A DNA stretch of 39,145 nt from the NCBI GenBank assembly GCA_964406945.1, contig CAYOTO010000030.1, forward strand, positions 1 through 39,145, written 5' to 3'. Within the stretch, counting starts at the first letter, position 1. Every line of letters starts with the position of its first letter. This DNA comes from UBA2266 sp964406945 (GTDB taxonomy: Bacteria; Planctomycetota; Phycisphaerae; Sedimentisphaerales; Anaerobacaceae). Below are positions 7,497 through 15,174 of this stretch, one piece after another. The notes beneath the pieces were generated by a model, which did not search any database, was not told where the DNA came from, and saw nothing but the letters and a program-made list of their open reading frames with translations. Both the position numbers and the translations under genes were made by a program.

Positions 7497-9516
7497 ATTG
7501 CTGGCAGTCCGGCGCAATGCCCGGTCCGTCGGGTTCTTCGTATGTTCGCCAGCCGGCCACCAGAATGTTCAGGTCATCCACGTACACCCGGTACAACGGC
7601 ACTTTACCTCCCCCTTCGGCGCCGTGAGAGAAGTCAGCACATATTGCAGGGTTGCCGTTCGAGTCGGTAATATTCGCCAGTCCGGGACCTTCGGGGGGCT
7701 CCTCTGTCTTCCAGGCGGCTATAAGCAGATTCAGATCGTTAACTCCCACATAGCGCAGTGGAACCTTGCCGCCGCCTTCGACCTGGCAGTCCACGTCTCC
7801 ATGACATTGCTTCGGATAGCACCAGCAGATGGGCTTGCCCGCAGCCACCCATTCCGCGTAGTCTGGATGATCAGGAGCGAAACATTCTTCCTCGGATAGC
7901 GACTTACTCGCCTCGGCTGTAGTACCGTATGCACCCATATTTATTCGGTTGCCGTTCAGAAGTGGCTCAACGCCTATGCATTTGCCGGGGTCCCCGGCAT
8001 CAATACAGGTACTTGTCACCTCATCCTGTACCCAGTTGGCCTCGGCGGTCGACCATCGCCCTCGTTCGGATTTCAGATGGTAGTCGCCGGTAAACCATAC
8101 GTGCGGCTCGCTGGGACGCTGCTGATGCCAGCGACCGGGGTCAGCGAACAGCGGGTCTACATTGATATTGCCCTGACCCGGGTATACCACCTCGTTGCTG
8201 GGGTCCTGTATGTTGCTGTATTCAGCGATAATCACGCTGTTGGAATCGACAGCCAGCTCTTTGCCGCCGTCATGGAGAATCGAGTTGCGAATAGAAACGC
8301 TTCCGGGAAAACTCTCCGGTATTGTCCAGTTAAGACTTGCCTCACAGAAGACGCCGTCGGCGCGCGGCCCGATGTTTCCAGCCAAGGTGCAGTTGTCCAG
8401 CTTCATGTCGGCTCCTGCGCAGTACACGGCGCCACCGCCGCCTCCTTCCCAGGGCATGCCGGAGGTGTTGCCCTGGATAACGGAATGGACAATGGCCACA
8501 TCTGTATTCTCGGCGGCGATGGCGCCGCCTCCGCTGTACCACATTGTCGCTCTGGCCGTGTTGTTGATGAATATGCATCGGTCTATTGTGCTGCTTTTGC
8601 CCGGCAGAATACTAACGGCCCCGCCGCTCCACTCGGCCGCGTTGTCCATGAATCTGCACTGGCGGACCTCTGCGAATGCGGCATCGATTACAAGTGCACC
8701 GCCGGTGTAACCGGCGTAGTTAGCTCTGAAGTAACAGTCAGCAAGTTCCGCTCCGTTACTGCTTACAAGCGCAAGACCACCACCGTGAAAACCGGCATTC
8801 TGCAAGAACCTGCAGCCGATAAAGCGGGGATTTCCTCCAGAACAAACCACTGCGCCGCCGTACCAGACGGCACTGTTTCGTACGAATGTGCAGCTTCGAA
8901 CCTGTGCGCTGGCCCATCGCATCTCCAGGCCTGCGCCGCACTGGTAGCTGCCTGATCCGTCCGGCAGGCCGGATCCATCGGCGTTGCCCGCGGTAATTGT
9001 AAAGCCGTCAATTATGGCGGTCCTGTCAACGCCGGTCCCGGCGTAGACGATTCTTCGAGTGTTTTCCACCCGGCTGGGTTCTGTCAGGAGAGGCTCGGCG
9101 TGCAAAACTACAGCATCGTTATCGTCAAGGTCGCCTGATAGAACCGTTTCGTACAAATGTACATCCCGCGCACCTTGGTCGGGCTGGGCGTATCCGGCGT
9201 AGCCTCCCAGCAGAGTGAGCCCGTTGAAGAGCATGAAGCAGCTATTCGGGTCGCCGGTGCCGTTTGGCTCGGCACTGAAGCGGTCCGGCTTGTATATGCC
9301 CTGAGCGACACGAACTTCGACGGGTTTAGCGGTCGAATTGGCGTCTGTCAGGGCGTCTTGCAAGTAATTATAGGCGTCCGTCCAGGACGAGCCATTGTTT
9401 GCTCCGGGCGCTTCAGCGTCAACGTATATCACGGCCGCTGCGCAGGTGCCTGTTGATACAAATCCGGCAATAAGAATAAATGCTGCAAAAAGTGGGTAGA
9501 ACAGTGTGTTAACCAT
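7495..9516 (-). CDS. Secreted right-handed beta-helix protein with two dockerin-like C-terminal repeats
   Basis: Large exported protein of 673 residues. A signal peptide (MVNTLFYPLFAAFILIAGF...) precedes a mature N-terminus reading AAVIYVDAEAPGANNGSSW, a typical opening of planctomycete polymorphic beta-helix proteins. The middle is rich in repeated strands with paired G-G-A and N-S/N-N turns (for example WSGGAVSI, YSGGGAIAAE), as expected of parallel beta-helix coils. The C-terminus has two similar segments: GGGKVPLRYVGVNDLNLLIA and GGGKVPLYRVYVDDLNILVA, each a dockerin-like calcium-loop plus helix. TAGGAGGAGT before ATG 9516 sets the start. It probably acts at the surface or outside the cell, in adhesion or glycan binding. 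Enzymatic activity is not evident. Confidence 0.8.
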   Translation of the reverse strand: MVNTLFYPLFAAFILIAGFVSTGTCAAAVIYVDAEAPGANNGSSWTDAYNYLQDALTDANSTAKPVEVRVAQGIYKPDRFSAEPNGTGDPNSCFMLFNGLTLLGGYAGYAQPDQGARDVHLYETVLSGDLDDNDAVVLHAEPLLTEPSRVENTRRIVYAGTGVDRTAIIDGFTITAGNADGSGLPDGSGSYQCGAGLEMRWASAQVRSCTFVRNSAVWYGGAVVCSGGNPRFIGCRFLQNAGFHGGGLALVSSNGAELADCYFRANYAGYTGGALVIDAAFAEVRQCRFMDNAAEWSGGAVSILPGKSSTIDRCIFINNTARATMWYSGGGAIAAENTDVAIVHSVIQGNTSGMPWEGGGGGAVYCAGADMKLDNCTLAGNIGPRADGVFCEASLNWTIPESFPGSVSIRNSILHDGGKELAVDSNSVIIAEYSNIQDPSNEVVYPGQGNINVDPLFADPGRWHQQRPSEPHVWFTGDYHLKSERGRWSTAEANWVQDEVTSTCIDAGDPGKCIGVEPLLNGNRINMGAYGTTAEASKSLSEEECFAPDHPDYAEWVAAGKPICWCYPKQCHGDVDCQVEGGGKVPLRYVGVNDLNLLIAAWKTEEPPEGPGLANITDSNGNPAICADFSHGAEGGGKVPLYRVYVDDLNILVAGWRTYEEPDGPGIAPDCQQ

Positions 9517-9557
9517 GCTGACTCCTCCTAAAAGACCGGCTAACAAATGACAACCTA

Positions 9558-9586
9558 ATTCTAGCAAAACAGCAAGGTCGTGTCCA
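9558..9586 (-). promoter_or_regulatory. Promoter of the beta-helix gene
   Basis: Reading the minus strand: -35 TGGACA (9586-9581), 17-bp spacer, -10 TAGAAT (9563-9558). Each box differs from consensus at one position. The leader to ATG 9516 would be about 35 nt. It lies between queA and the beta-helix gene, so the latter can be transcribed on its own. Confidence 0.7.
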
Positions 9587-9637
9587 GAGTTTTCCGGATT
9601 TTGCGGGTCTGACGTGTCGGTAGACGACAGCAAACGA

Positions 9638-10687
9638 TTAGGTTATGAGCATCGCGTCGCCGTAGGAATAGAAGCGGTACCGCTGCCTCACAGCGTGCTC
9701 ATAGGCGTTGAGGGTTGTTTCCAGTCCTGCAAAGGCCGCCACAAGAGCCAGCAGCGTCGACCTGGGCAGATGGAAGTTGGTTATCATCGCATCGACGATG
9801 TTGAACCGATACCCCGGCGTTATGAAAAGTTGCGTGCTGCCTGATTCGGCCCTGACGGCCCCCGTGGCACCGACCGTTTCCAGCGTCCTCACGGAAGTCG
9901 TCCCCACCGCGATTATGCGTTTACCCCGCTGTCGGGCCTCGTTGATGATCGCGGCGTTGTGCTCATCGACCGAATAGACCTCTCTGTGGATTTCGTGATC
10001 TTCCAGTCTTTCGGCGCTCACCGGCTTGAAAGTCCCCGCTCCCACGTGAAGAGTAACAGTCGCGAAAACTACACCGGCTCCCTTCAATTGCCCGATCAAC
10101 TCTTCGGTGAAATGCAGACCGGCGGTCGGAGCGGCTACAGCACCGTCGCGCGCCGCGTATACAGTTTGATACCGACACGCATCGGCGGCCGCGATTTCGG
10201 GATTATCATCGCGCTTGATGTACGGAGGCAGCGGCGGAAAACCTGCTCTTTCCAGAACCGCGCCGGTCGAAAGACCCGATTCGATTTCCAGTACGCAGCG
10301 GCCCTTTTCCAGCTTTTCCACCACCCTCGCCCTGCAGAAGTCCGCCCGCTGCCGGTCCCTCAGGACAATGTACTCGTCCGGCTTCACTTTTCTAAGGCCC
10401 TTGAGCATGACCAGCCACCGACCCGGTTGTCGTTCTTCCAGAAACAACCCCTCCACAGCGCCTCCCGTAGCACGGCGCCCGTAGAATCTCGCCGGCAGGA
10501 CCTTTGTGTCGTTCAATACCAGACAGTCGCCCGCATCGACGTACCGGCCCAGATCACTGAAACGCCGGTCGGCGATCGAACCGCCCGACCTGTCCAGCAC
10601 AAGCAGCCTCGACTCGCTTCGCACATCGCTCGGCCGCTGGGCAATAAGCTCTTCGGGCAAATCGTACTGAAGCTCTTCGGTAAGCAT
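9638..10687 (-). CDS. queA: tRNA preQ1(34) S-adenosylmethionine ribosyltransferase-isomerase QueA
   Basis: Transfers and isomerises the ribosyl moiety of S-adenosylmethionine onto preQ1 at tRNA position 34, forming epoxyqueuosine; cytoplasmic. Length 349 is standard. Recognisable family signatures are the N-terminal YDLPEELIAQRP, then LVLNDTKVLPARF near residue 56, PTAGLHFTEEL near 186, and the C-terminal TNFHLPRSTLLALVAAFAG. No other queuosine gene is present in the window. The gene reads divergently from the region with a two-tier hairpin, and no strong promoter was identified upstream. Confidence 0.96.
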   Translation of the reverse strand: MLTEELQYDLPEELIAQRPSDVRSESRLLVLDRSGGSIADRRFSDLGRYVDAGDCLVLNDTKVLPARFYGRRATGGAVEGLFLEERQPGRWLVMLKGLRKVKPDEYIVLRDRQRADFCRARVVEKLEKGRCVLEIESGLSTGAVLERAGFPPLPPYIKRDDNPEIAAADACRYQTVYAARDGAVAAPTAGLHFTEELIGQLKGAGVVFATVTLHVGAGTFKPVSAERLEDHEIHREVYSVDEHNAAIINEARQRGKRIIAVGTTSVRTLETVGATGAVRAESGSTQLFITPGYRFNIVDAMITNFHLPRSTLLALVAAFAGLETTLNAYEHAVRQRYRFYSYGDAMLIT

Positions 10688-10800
10688 GGGCGAACGTTAT
10701 CAGACTCTCAGATCAAACGCAAATAGTTCTTTCCTCCCCAGAATTTGTGGGTAACTGAAATAATTGTAGTTGCATAAGTGAAACTATCGAGGCTCATTAA

Positions 10801-10879
10801 GCCCCTTTTGCTCCGTCGCGTCGGCGTCAGCCCTCACTCCAAAGCGGGCTGGCGGGGATGCGTAAGGAGTAAAAGGGGC
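10801..10879. repeat. Two-tier intergenic hairpin (REP-like or structured RNA)
   Basis: Outer stem of 14 bp: GCCCCTTTTGCTCC (10801-10814) pairs with GGAGTAAAAGGGGC (10866-10879), with one G-U. Inside it an 8-bp stem: GTCAGCCC (10826-10833) with GGGCTGGC (10846-10853). No T tract follows on either strand, so it is not a classic terminator. The rest of 10688-11090 shows no gene. Whether it is a dispersed repeat or an RNA element cannot be decided from one copy. Confidence 0.6.
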
Positions 10880-11090
10880 GATGCCCCAAGCTTGCTCCAG
10901 AGCCGAGGCGGATGCCTGGGCGGTTGACACACAAATTCCCCCGAAGAGCCAATTTTTTTTGCCCGGCACGACCCATGATTTCGCACTTGTGACATACTTT
11001 TTGCTGCGCTTTGAAAAGCTCCGGCGAGAAATTGCCGATTGAGTCTATTGTCGTTGGTCCAACCAATCTAGTCTGAACAGGGATCGTCAG

Positions 11091-11288
11091 ATGGTTACGA
11101 GAACATACTTCGAGCAAACCGCATCGTCGCTGGCCCGCCTCGGCCGAAAGGAATTGACCAGAAGAATCACGGGTTTCCGCGGCCGATTCAAACTCGACTT
11201 CACCGAAGATTACCTCAATAAACTCAGCGTCGACCGGCTGCGCCACATACTGCTGGCGGCTATCATAAACTCCAAATCCCGCAGCTAA
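11091..11288 (+). CDS. Small hypothetical protein, basic, about 65 residues
   Basis: I do not recognise a named family. The product is a 65-residue basic, mostly helical-looking protein with no signal peptide or membrane segment. The segment FRGRFKLDFTEDYLNKLSVDRLRHILLAAI looks like a conserved compact fold rather than a chance frame, and codon use is GC-biased at third positions like its neighbours. GGGATC upstream of ATG 11091 is only a weak ribosome-binding site. A bidirectional terminator at 11405-11430 lies downstream. It could be spurious, but sequence quality favours a real gene. Confidence 0.55.
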   Translation: MVTRTYFEQTASSLARLGRKELTRRITGFRGRFKLDFTEDYLNKLSVDRLRHILLAAIINSKSRS

Positions 11289-11404
11289 CCACAACCCGGG
11301 AAAAACCGCCCGGCCCCAGCGCAGTGCCACTGTCGATACACATGCGCCAACAACGGCGACCACACACCGCGGCCTTCTGCATACACCCCACCGCAGCCAT
11401 AAAA

Positions 11405-11430
11405 AAAAGGCGGGTCAAAGCCCGCCTTTT
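11405..11430. terminator. Bidirectional Rho-independent terminator
   Basis: Perfect 10-bp stem AAAAGGCGGG (11405-11414) with CCCGCCTTTT (11421-11430) and a 6-nt loop. It has an A run on one side and a T run on the other, so it serves both the small plus-strand gene and the minus-strand pseudopilin gene that ends at 11459. Confidence 0.9.
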
Positions 11431-11458
11431 ATCTGTCTGCATTCCGTTCATGGACCCG

Positions 11459-12337
11459 CTAGAAACTTGTCGGTAACTGCCCCCAGCAGCCCTTGGTGAT
11501 GAACGCCAAATCTTCCCATTCCGCATCATTTGTAGGTGTATAATCTGGACCACTGTACCCGGAATATTGACGGCCGAATTTTACGGTCCCGGCACCTTTC
11601 CATTTCTTGTACTCCACATGGCCGTCAGCGAAGGTAACCACGGTTCCGTCGCCATGCCGTACAGGCGGATCGTCCCACCACCTGTAGTTGCCGGTCTGCC
11701 AGTGTACAGCGAAACTGTCCGGCGTAGAAGCACCTTCATCTATGAACACGAGTCGATAAGCCGGATGGGCGATATCCGTCCTCTTTTTGCACCAGAGCAC
11801 GTTTCCGTTCGGCCCGCGATCGCCGAAGCCGGCGCCGCTTCTGGGCCGGCCGTTTACGCCGTCCATAATGTTATAGGTCAGATATTCGCCACGGATTCCA
11901 GTCGGACACTTGTAGATGTCGAGAGTACCCGTGTACTCCCACATCACGCCGCTCTTAATATTATCCTTCTGGCCGCCTGAGCCTTCGATCCGCCACTGCT
12001 CGCCCGTGGGGGAATTATAGGGCTGGGCCCAGCATCTGCCGGCCCAGTTATATTCGGCAACCTGTGCTGGATCGAAGTTGTTCCAGGATGCAATATTAGC
12101 CACAGATCTCGGGTTGGGCCGGTGAAAACCGGCTTCGCCGTTAACCAACTTGTCTTCATTCGCATCGGCATACATGATCCAGGCAAGCGTCAACTGTTTC
12201 ATGCTACCCATGCACACCGCACGCTGGCCCTGCTCGCGAGCCCTTTGCAGCGCCGGCATCAGAATAGCCATAAGTATCGCTATAATCGCGATCACCACCA
12301 GAAGTTCGATTAATGTAAATGCACCTCTTTTACGCAT
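11459..12337 (-). CDS. Type II secretion/pseudopilin-like protein with H-X9-DG motif (duplicate 1)
   Basis: Prepilin-like exported protein of 292 residues. The N-terminus MRKRGAFTLIELLVVIAIIA is the prepilin peptidase site (G/FTLIE) followed by the hydrophobic assembly helix. The body is a long planctomycete-type globular domain, and the motif H-G-D-G-T-V-V-T-F-A-D-G near residue 245 is the H-X9-DG processing-associated signature. GGAAAGGA seven bases upstream supports ATG 12337 over an earlier in-frame ATG. It is closely similar along its full length to the next gene upstream (12547-13437). These proteins are very numerous in Phycisphaerae; their role in pseudopilus assembly or as surface proteins is inferred. 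Confidence 0.9.
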   Translation of the reverse strand: MRKRGAFTLIELLVVIAIIAILMAILMPALQRAREQGQRAVCMGSMKQLTLAWIMYADANEDKLVNGEAGFHRPNPRSVANIASWNNFDPAQVAEYNWAGRCWAQPYNSPTGEQWRIEGSGGQKDNIKSGVMWEYTGTLDIYKCPTGIRGEYLTYNIMDGVNGRPRSGAGFGDRGPNGNVLWCKKRTDIAHPAYRLVFIDEGASTPDSFAVHWQTGNYRWWDDPPVRHGDGTVVTFADGHVEYKKWKGAGTVKFGRQYSGYSGPDYTPTNDAEWEDLAFITKGCWGQLPTSF

Positions 12338-12401
12338 ACGTACGTCCTTTCCAAAACTCGTCTGCTCCATTTTTGACTACGACAGGAGTGATATATGCCC
12401 T

Positions 12402-12430
12402 ATATTAACATTATAATCGCCCCATTGCAA
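12402..12430 (-). promoter_or_regulatory. Possible promoter of duplicate 1
   Basis: Minus strand -35 TTGCAA (12430-12425), 17-bp spacer, -10 TAATAT (12407-12402). The -35 matches consensus at four positions. A second perfect TATAAT (12415-12410) lies nearby without a good -35 at proper spacing. The leader to ATG 12337 would be about 58 nt. Confidence 0.4.
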
Positions 12431-12546
12431 GCCACTTTTGTCCGACCGTTCAGATTTTCCCAATCGAGGCTACGCACAACAGCAAACATGAAACTCCGCC
12501 TGTCAGCAAAACACCGCACCCCAATCTCGACGCGACCAAATGCAGC

Positions 12547-13437
12547 CTAATGGGGAAAGTTGGGATTAACCGCACCCCAGCAACCCTTGTGTATGAACTG
12601 AAGGTCCTCCCAGCCTTCGTCGGTTGTTGGCCTGAAGCCGCCGCCATAATATCCGCTGTACCTCTTGCCCCATTTCACGGTCTCACTTGCTTTCCATTTC
12701 TTATATTCGACATGACCATCAGCAAAAGAAATTACCGTTCCATCGCCGTGACGGACAGGCGGATCATCCCACCACACGAAATTGTTGGCCCAGTGAACCG
12801 CAAAACTATCCGGTGTGGCCGCCCCCTCATCAATAAAGACTATCCGGTACGCCGGCTGTTTAATATCAGTCCTCTTCTTACACCACAGCAGCGTACCGTT
12901 TGGCGCTCTGCCCCCATATCCGGCCCCCTCCCCGCTTCTCGGACGACCGTTTACACCGTCCATAATATTGTATGTCAGGTACTCGCCGCGAATACCCGTC
13001 GGGCATTTATAGATATCAAGATTGCCCGTGTAACCCCACATTACACCGTCCTTGATGTTTTGCTTCTGCCCGTTGGAGCCCTCAATCGGCCACTGCTGTG
13101 CGGGCGGTCTGGGCTGGTTATAAGGTTCGGCCCAGCATCTGCCGGCCCAGTTCCACTCAACCACTGAGGCTGGATTGAAGTTGTTCCAGGATGGCACCGC
13201 ACCGCCTTGGACAGTCGTGTGGTGAAAACCGGCTTCGCCATTCACAAGCTTGTCCTCATTCGCATCGGCATACATGATCCAGGCCAGCGTCAACTGTTTC
13301 AAACTGCCCATGCAAACCGCCCGCTGACCCTGCTCGCGGGCTCTTTGCAGTGCAGGCATCAAAATGGCCATCAGAATCGCAATTATCGCGATCACCACCA
13401 GCAATTCTATTAACGTAAAACCCCTTCTCTTAGTCAT
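12547..13437 (-). CDS. Pseudopilin-like protein with H-X9-DG motif (duplicate 2)
   Basis: A 296-residue paralogue of the gene at 11459-12337. It carries the same prepilin signal (MTKRRGFTLIELLVVIAIIA), the same ALQRAREQGQRAVCMGS segment, the same CPTGIRGEYLTYNIMDGVNG core and the same H-X9-DG motif (HGDGTVISFADG). Differences cluster in short loops around residues 80-110 and at the C-terminus, as expected of a tandem duplication that has since diverged. GAAGGG precedes ATG 13437. Only 52 bp separate it from the upstream pseudopilin gene, so the two probably share a transcript. Confidence 0.9.
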   Translation of the reverse strand: MTKRRGFTLIELLVVIAIIAILMAILMPALQRAREQGQRAVCMGSLKQLTLAWIMYADANEDKLVNGEAGFHHTTVQGGAVPSWNNFNPASVVEWNWAGRCWAEPYNQPRPPAQQWPIEGSNGQKQNIKDGVMWGYTGNLDIYKCPTGIRGEYLTYNIMDGVNGRPRSGEGAGYGGRAPNGTLLWCKKRTDIKQPAYRIVFIDEGAATPDSFAVHWANNFVWWDDPPVRHGDGTVISFADGHVEYKKWKASETVKWGKRYSGYYGGGFRPTTDEGWEDLQFIHKGCWGAVNPNFPH

Positions 13438-13489
13438 GACCTAACCCTTCCAAGACCTTATAACACCTCTACATCGCTTTCGAGCGCGA

Positions 13490-14266
13490 TCAGGGTTCCT
13501 TGAAGCTTGCCATCCAATCCGGCCAGACCGGCAAAGGATCGTTCACGCGATAGCCCCTGTGCCATTTAAGCCGCCACAGTTCCTTTAGTCCGACTTTCCT
13601 AACTGACCAGTCGCAAAACAACGCATTTACAAAACCGTTGTGGCGATTAATGCAGAAACGACGCATTTCGTTCTGATTTGGCTGATCGGCTCTGTAAAAC
13701 TCATCCGGAGGCTCGTCAGTCTGGCGGGGCCAGGCATCCACCCACAGAGAATCCAGGAACATGGGTATCTGCGAAGCGCCTTTGACGTTCGGCGTCCCCC
13801 AGTGGGCTTTTACACCGTTCATCTCTGTAGGCCTGCCCCAAACACTGCTTATGCCGGCTCTGTGGTTGCACATCCAACCATTCGGTCCATAACTGCCCGT
13901 GTATGTATGGCCGCCGCTGGTAAATTGCCATGCCCTGAAGGTGAAAAGACTGATCTTATTGCCCCCGCCGTCATGCTTTGTCGCCGTCGGGCAGGTCCAC
14001 AACTCCTCGTCCTTGGCCATATGACGCATCTTCTCCATCCACCAGAGCCCGTTGCCCGTACCTTCGCCGCTGAGCCATCGGCCGTCGTTGTCGTCGCAGT
14101 ACATTTTCCAGATAAGGCCCCACTGCCGCAGCCTGGCCATGCAAGCAACCGTCTGAGCCTGCTTCTTCACTCTCTGCAAAGCCGGCATCAGGATTGACAT
14201 CAGCACGGCTATTATTGCAATTACAACCAACAGTTCGATGAGAGTAAAACCTTTTCTGAGCTTCAT
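13490..14266 (-). CDS. Pseudopilin-like protein, third member
   Basis: Prepilin-like protein of 258 residues, more distant from the two downstream paralogues. The start MKLRKGFTLIELLVVIAIIA holds the prepilin cleavage site and hydrophobic helix. The C-terminal half reads RHNGFVNALFCDWSVRKVGL followed by KELWRLKWHRGY, a pattern seen at the end of many planctomycete prepilin-like proteins, in which the H-X9-DG equivalent is H-N-G..F-C-D. AAGGAG five bases before ATG 14266 fixes the start; an in-frame ATG 117 bases upstream lacks a site. It is likely the first gene of a three-gene minus-strand unit. Confidence 0.88.
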   Translation of the reverse strand: MKLRKGFTLIELLVVIAIIAVLMSILMPALQRVKKQAQTVACMARLRQWGLIWKMYCDDNDGRWLSGEGTGNGLWWMEKMRHMAKDEELWTCPTATKHDGGGNKISLFTFRAWQFTSGGHTYTGSYGPNGWMCNHRAGISSVWGRPTEMNGVKAHWGTPNVKGASQIPMFLDSLWVDAWPRQTDEPPDEFYRADQPNQNEMRRFCINRHNGFVNALFCDWSVRKVGLKELWRLKWHRGYRVNDPLPVWPDWMASFKEP

Positions 14267-14553
14267 CTTTACTCCTTGCACTCTACCACGAGGACCCCGT
14301 CGCAACCAAAAGCCCCATGATGGGCAGGCCTGTAATCGGCTTTTGTGATAAATCGCCCACCGTTGCAATAGATGCGCCGGCAACAGCTACTGTTCCTAGA
14401 ACCGGAGCTTTTTCGCGTCGAATTATTCAAATCGGGCGATTTCGGAGCCTTCTTCAGCGGATTGACACTTTGTAAACAGGCCAAAGGCCGCAGAATGCCT
14501 TTAGATTCACCGGACCAGTCTGCCAAAATCACCAAAAACAACCCAACTCTACT

Positions 14554-14582
14554 AATATACCATCACCGCGAGGAATAGTCAA
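14554..14582 (-). promoter_or_regulatory. Promoter for the pseudopilin operon
   Basis: Minus strand -35 TTGACT (14582-14577), 17-bp spacer, -10 TATATT (14559-14554). It is the best promoter upstream of ATG 14266 and would give a leader of about 280 nt, in which no recognisable element or convincing reading frame was found. Confidence 0.6.
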
Positions 14583-14837
14583 GACCTCAGAGCCCAGAAT
14601 CGCCTTTTTTCGACCCGACAAGCGGTGTTTTTTAGGACTCGCTGGTCGATCAAATTCGCAGAAAACTAGACCTTTACAACTACCAAAGCGGCATTCGCCT
14701 TGATCAAACAGCCCCAGCCGCGGCGAAGCACCAAGGTCCAGCATCCGCAAATGCGCCTTCGGGAGCAAAACTCCAATCCACGACAGAATTTTACGCGAAC
14801 CGGACGGTTCCTGCGCCGTAAGAAACAATGAAAATCC

Positions 14838-14889
14838 ATCATCCTCCTCCTTCAAAAGAGTAAAGGAGCGGCGCAAGCCGCTCCTTTTT
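14838..14889 (+). ncRNA. Small-RNA-like unit 1: C/U-rich anti-Shine-Dalgarno motif plus terminator
   Basis: ATCATCCTCCTCCTTCAA (14838-14855) is followed 6 nt later by a perfect 11-bp hairpin AAAGGAGCGGC/GCCGCTCCTTT with a GCAA loop (14862-14887) and a T run to 14889. CCUCCUCC is complementary to Shine-Dalgarno sequences. No plus-strand gene of normal type precedes it, so a small regulatory RNA or the 3' end of an unknown transcript are both possible. The 5' end is unknown. Confidence 0.4.
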
Positions 14890-15006
14890 CTCTATCCACT
14901 CCCGGCTAATAGCTCCTTTGGTTCCAGCGATTTTTCTAATTTTGAACGGCGATTGAGCTATTTCCCGAACACAACCCGCAGTCCGGCGTATCTAAGGTAG
15001 CAAACA

Positions 15007-15057
15007 ATCATCCTCCTCCTTCAAGATTGTACGGGGGGCGACCGAAAGGTTGCCCCC
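15007..15057 (+). ncRNA. Small-RNA-like unit 2: same C/U-rich motif plus hairpin
   Basis: The identical 18-mer recurs at 15007-15024, followed by a 10-bp hairpin GGGGGCGACC/GGTTGCCCCC with a GAAA tetraloop (15034-15057). The T run after it is weak (ATTT). The organisation copies unit 1, about 169 bp upstream. No other element was seen in 14890-15100. Confidence 0.4.
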
Positions 15058-15100
15058 ATTTGCATTCGCCCGAAAGCACCCCGCATCACCCCTCAAACGG

Positions 15101-15129
15101 TTGTCTTGCCCGCTCACCGGCGATAAAAT
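15101..15129 (+). promoter_or_regulatory. Promoter of the beta-propeller gene
   Basis: -35 TTGTCT (15101-15106), 17-bp spacer, -10 TAAAAT (15124-15129). Transcription would start at about 15136, which argues that the in-frame ATG at 15136 is not the start and supports ATG 15175. Confidence 0.65.
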
Positions 15130-15174
15130 ACAGCGATGCTGATTTCCGAGGCGCGAATTACAAAGGATGCTCAA

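Noticed and set aside
10784..10969. Minus-strand 61-codon frame across the two-tier hairpin
   Set aside because: Its coding potential comes from the hairpin sequence itself; no ribosome-binding site, and the pattern looks like a translated repeat.
14269..14541. Minus-strand frame in the pseudopilin leader
   Set aside because: Starts with TTG, lacks a ribosome-binding site, has no protein-like pattern and merely ends at the pseudopilin ribosome-binding site.
14642..14827. Plus-strand frame of about 60 codons ending just before the C/U-rich motif
   Set aside because: No ATG/GTG/TTG start after the in-frame TAG at 14633; only a CTG follows AGGA. Could be a gene remnant, but nothing in it is recognisable.
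14529..14876. Minus-strand open frame of about 115 codons overlapping small-RNA-like unit 1
   Set aside because: It begins inside a terminator hairpin, has no ribosome-binding site and no recognisable domain; the opposite strand is also open over part of it, so it is likely chance.
14958..15011. Minus-strand 17-codon frame after AAGGAGGAGG
   Set aside because: The ribosome-binding site directly abuts the ATG with no spacing, and the product is too short to judge.
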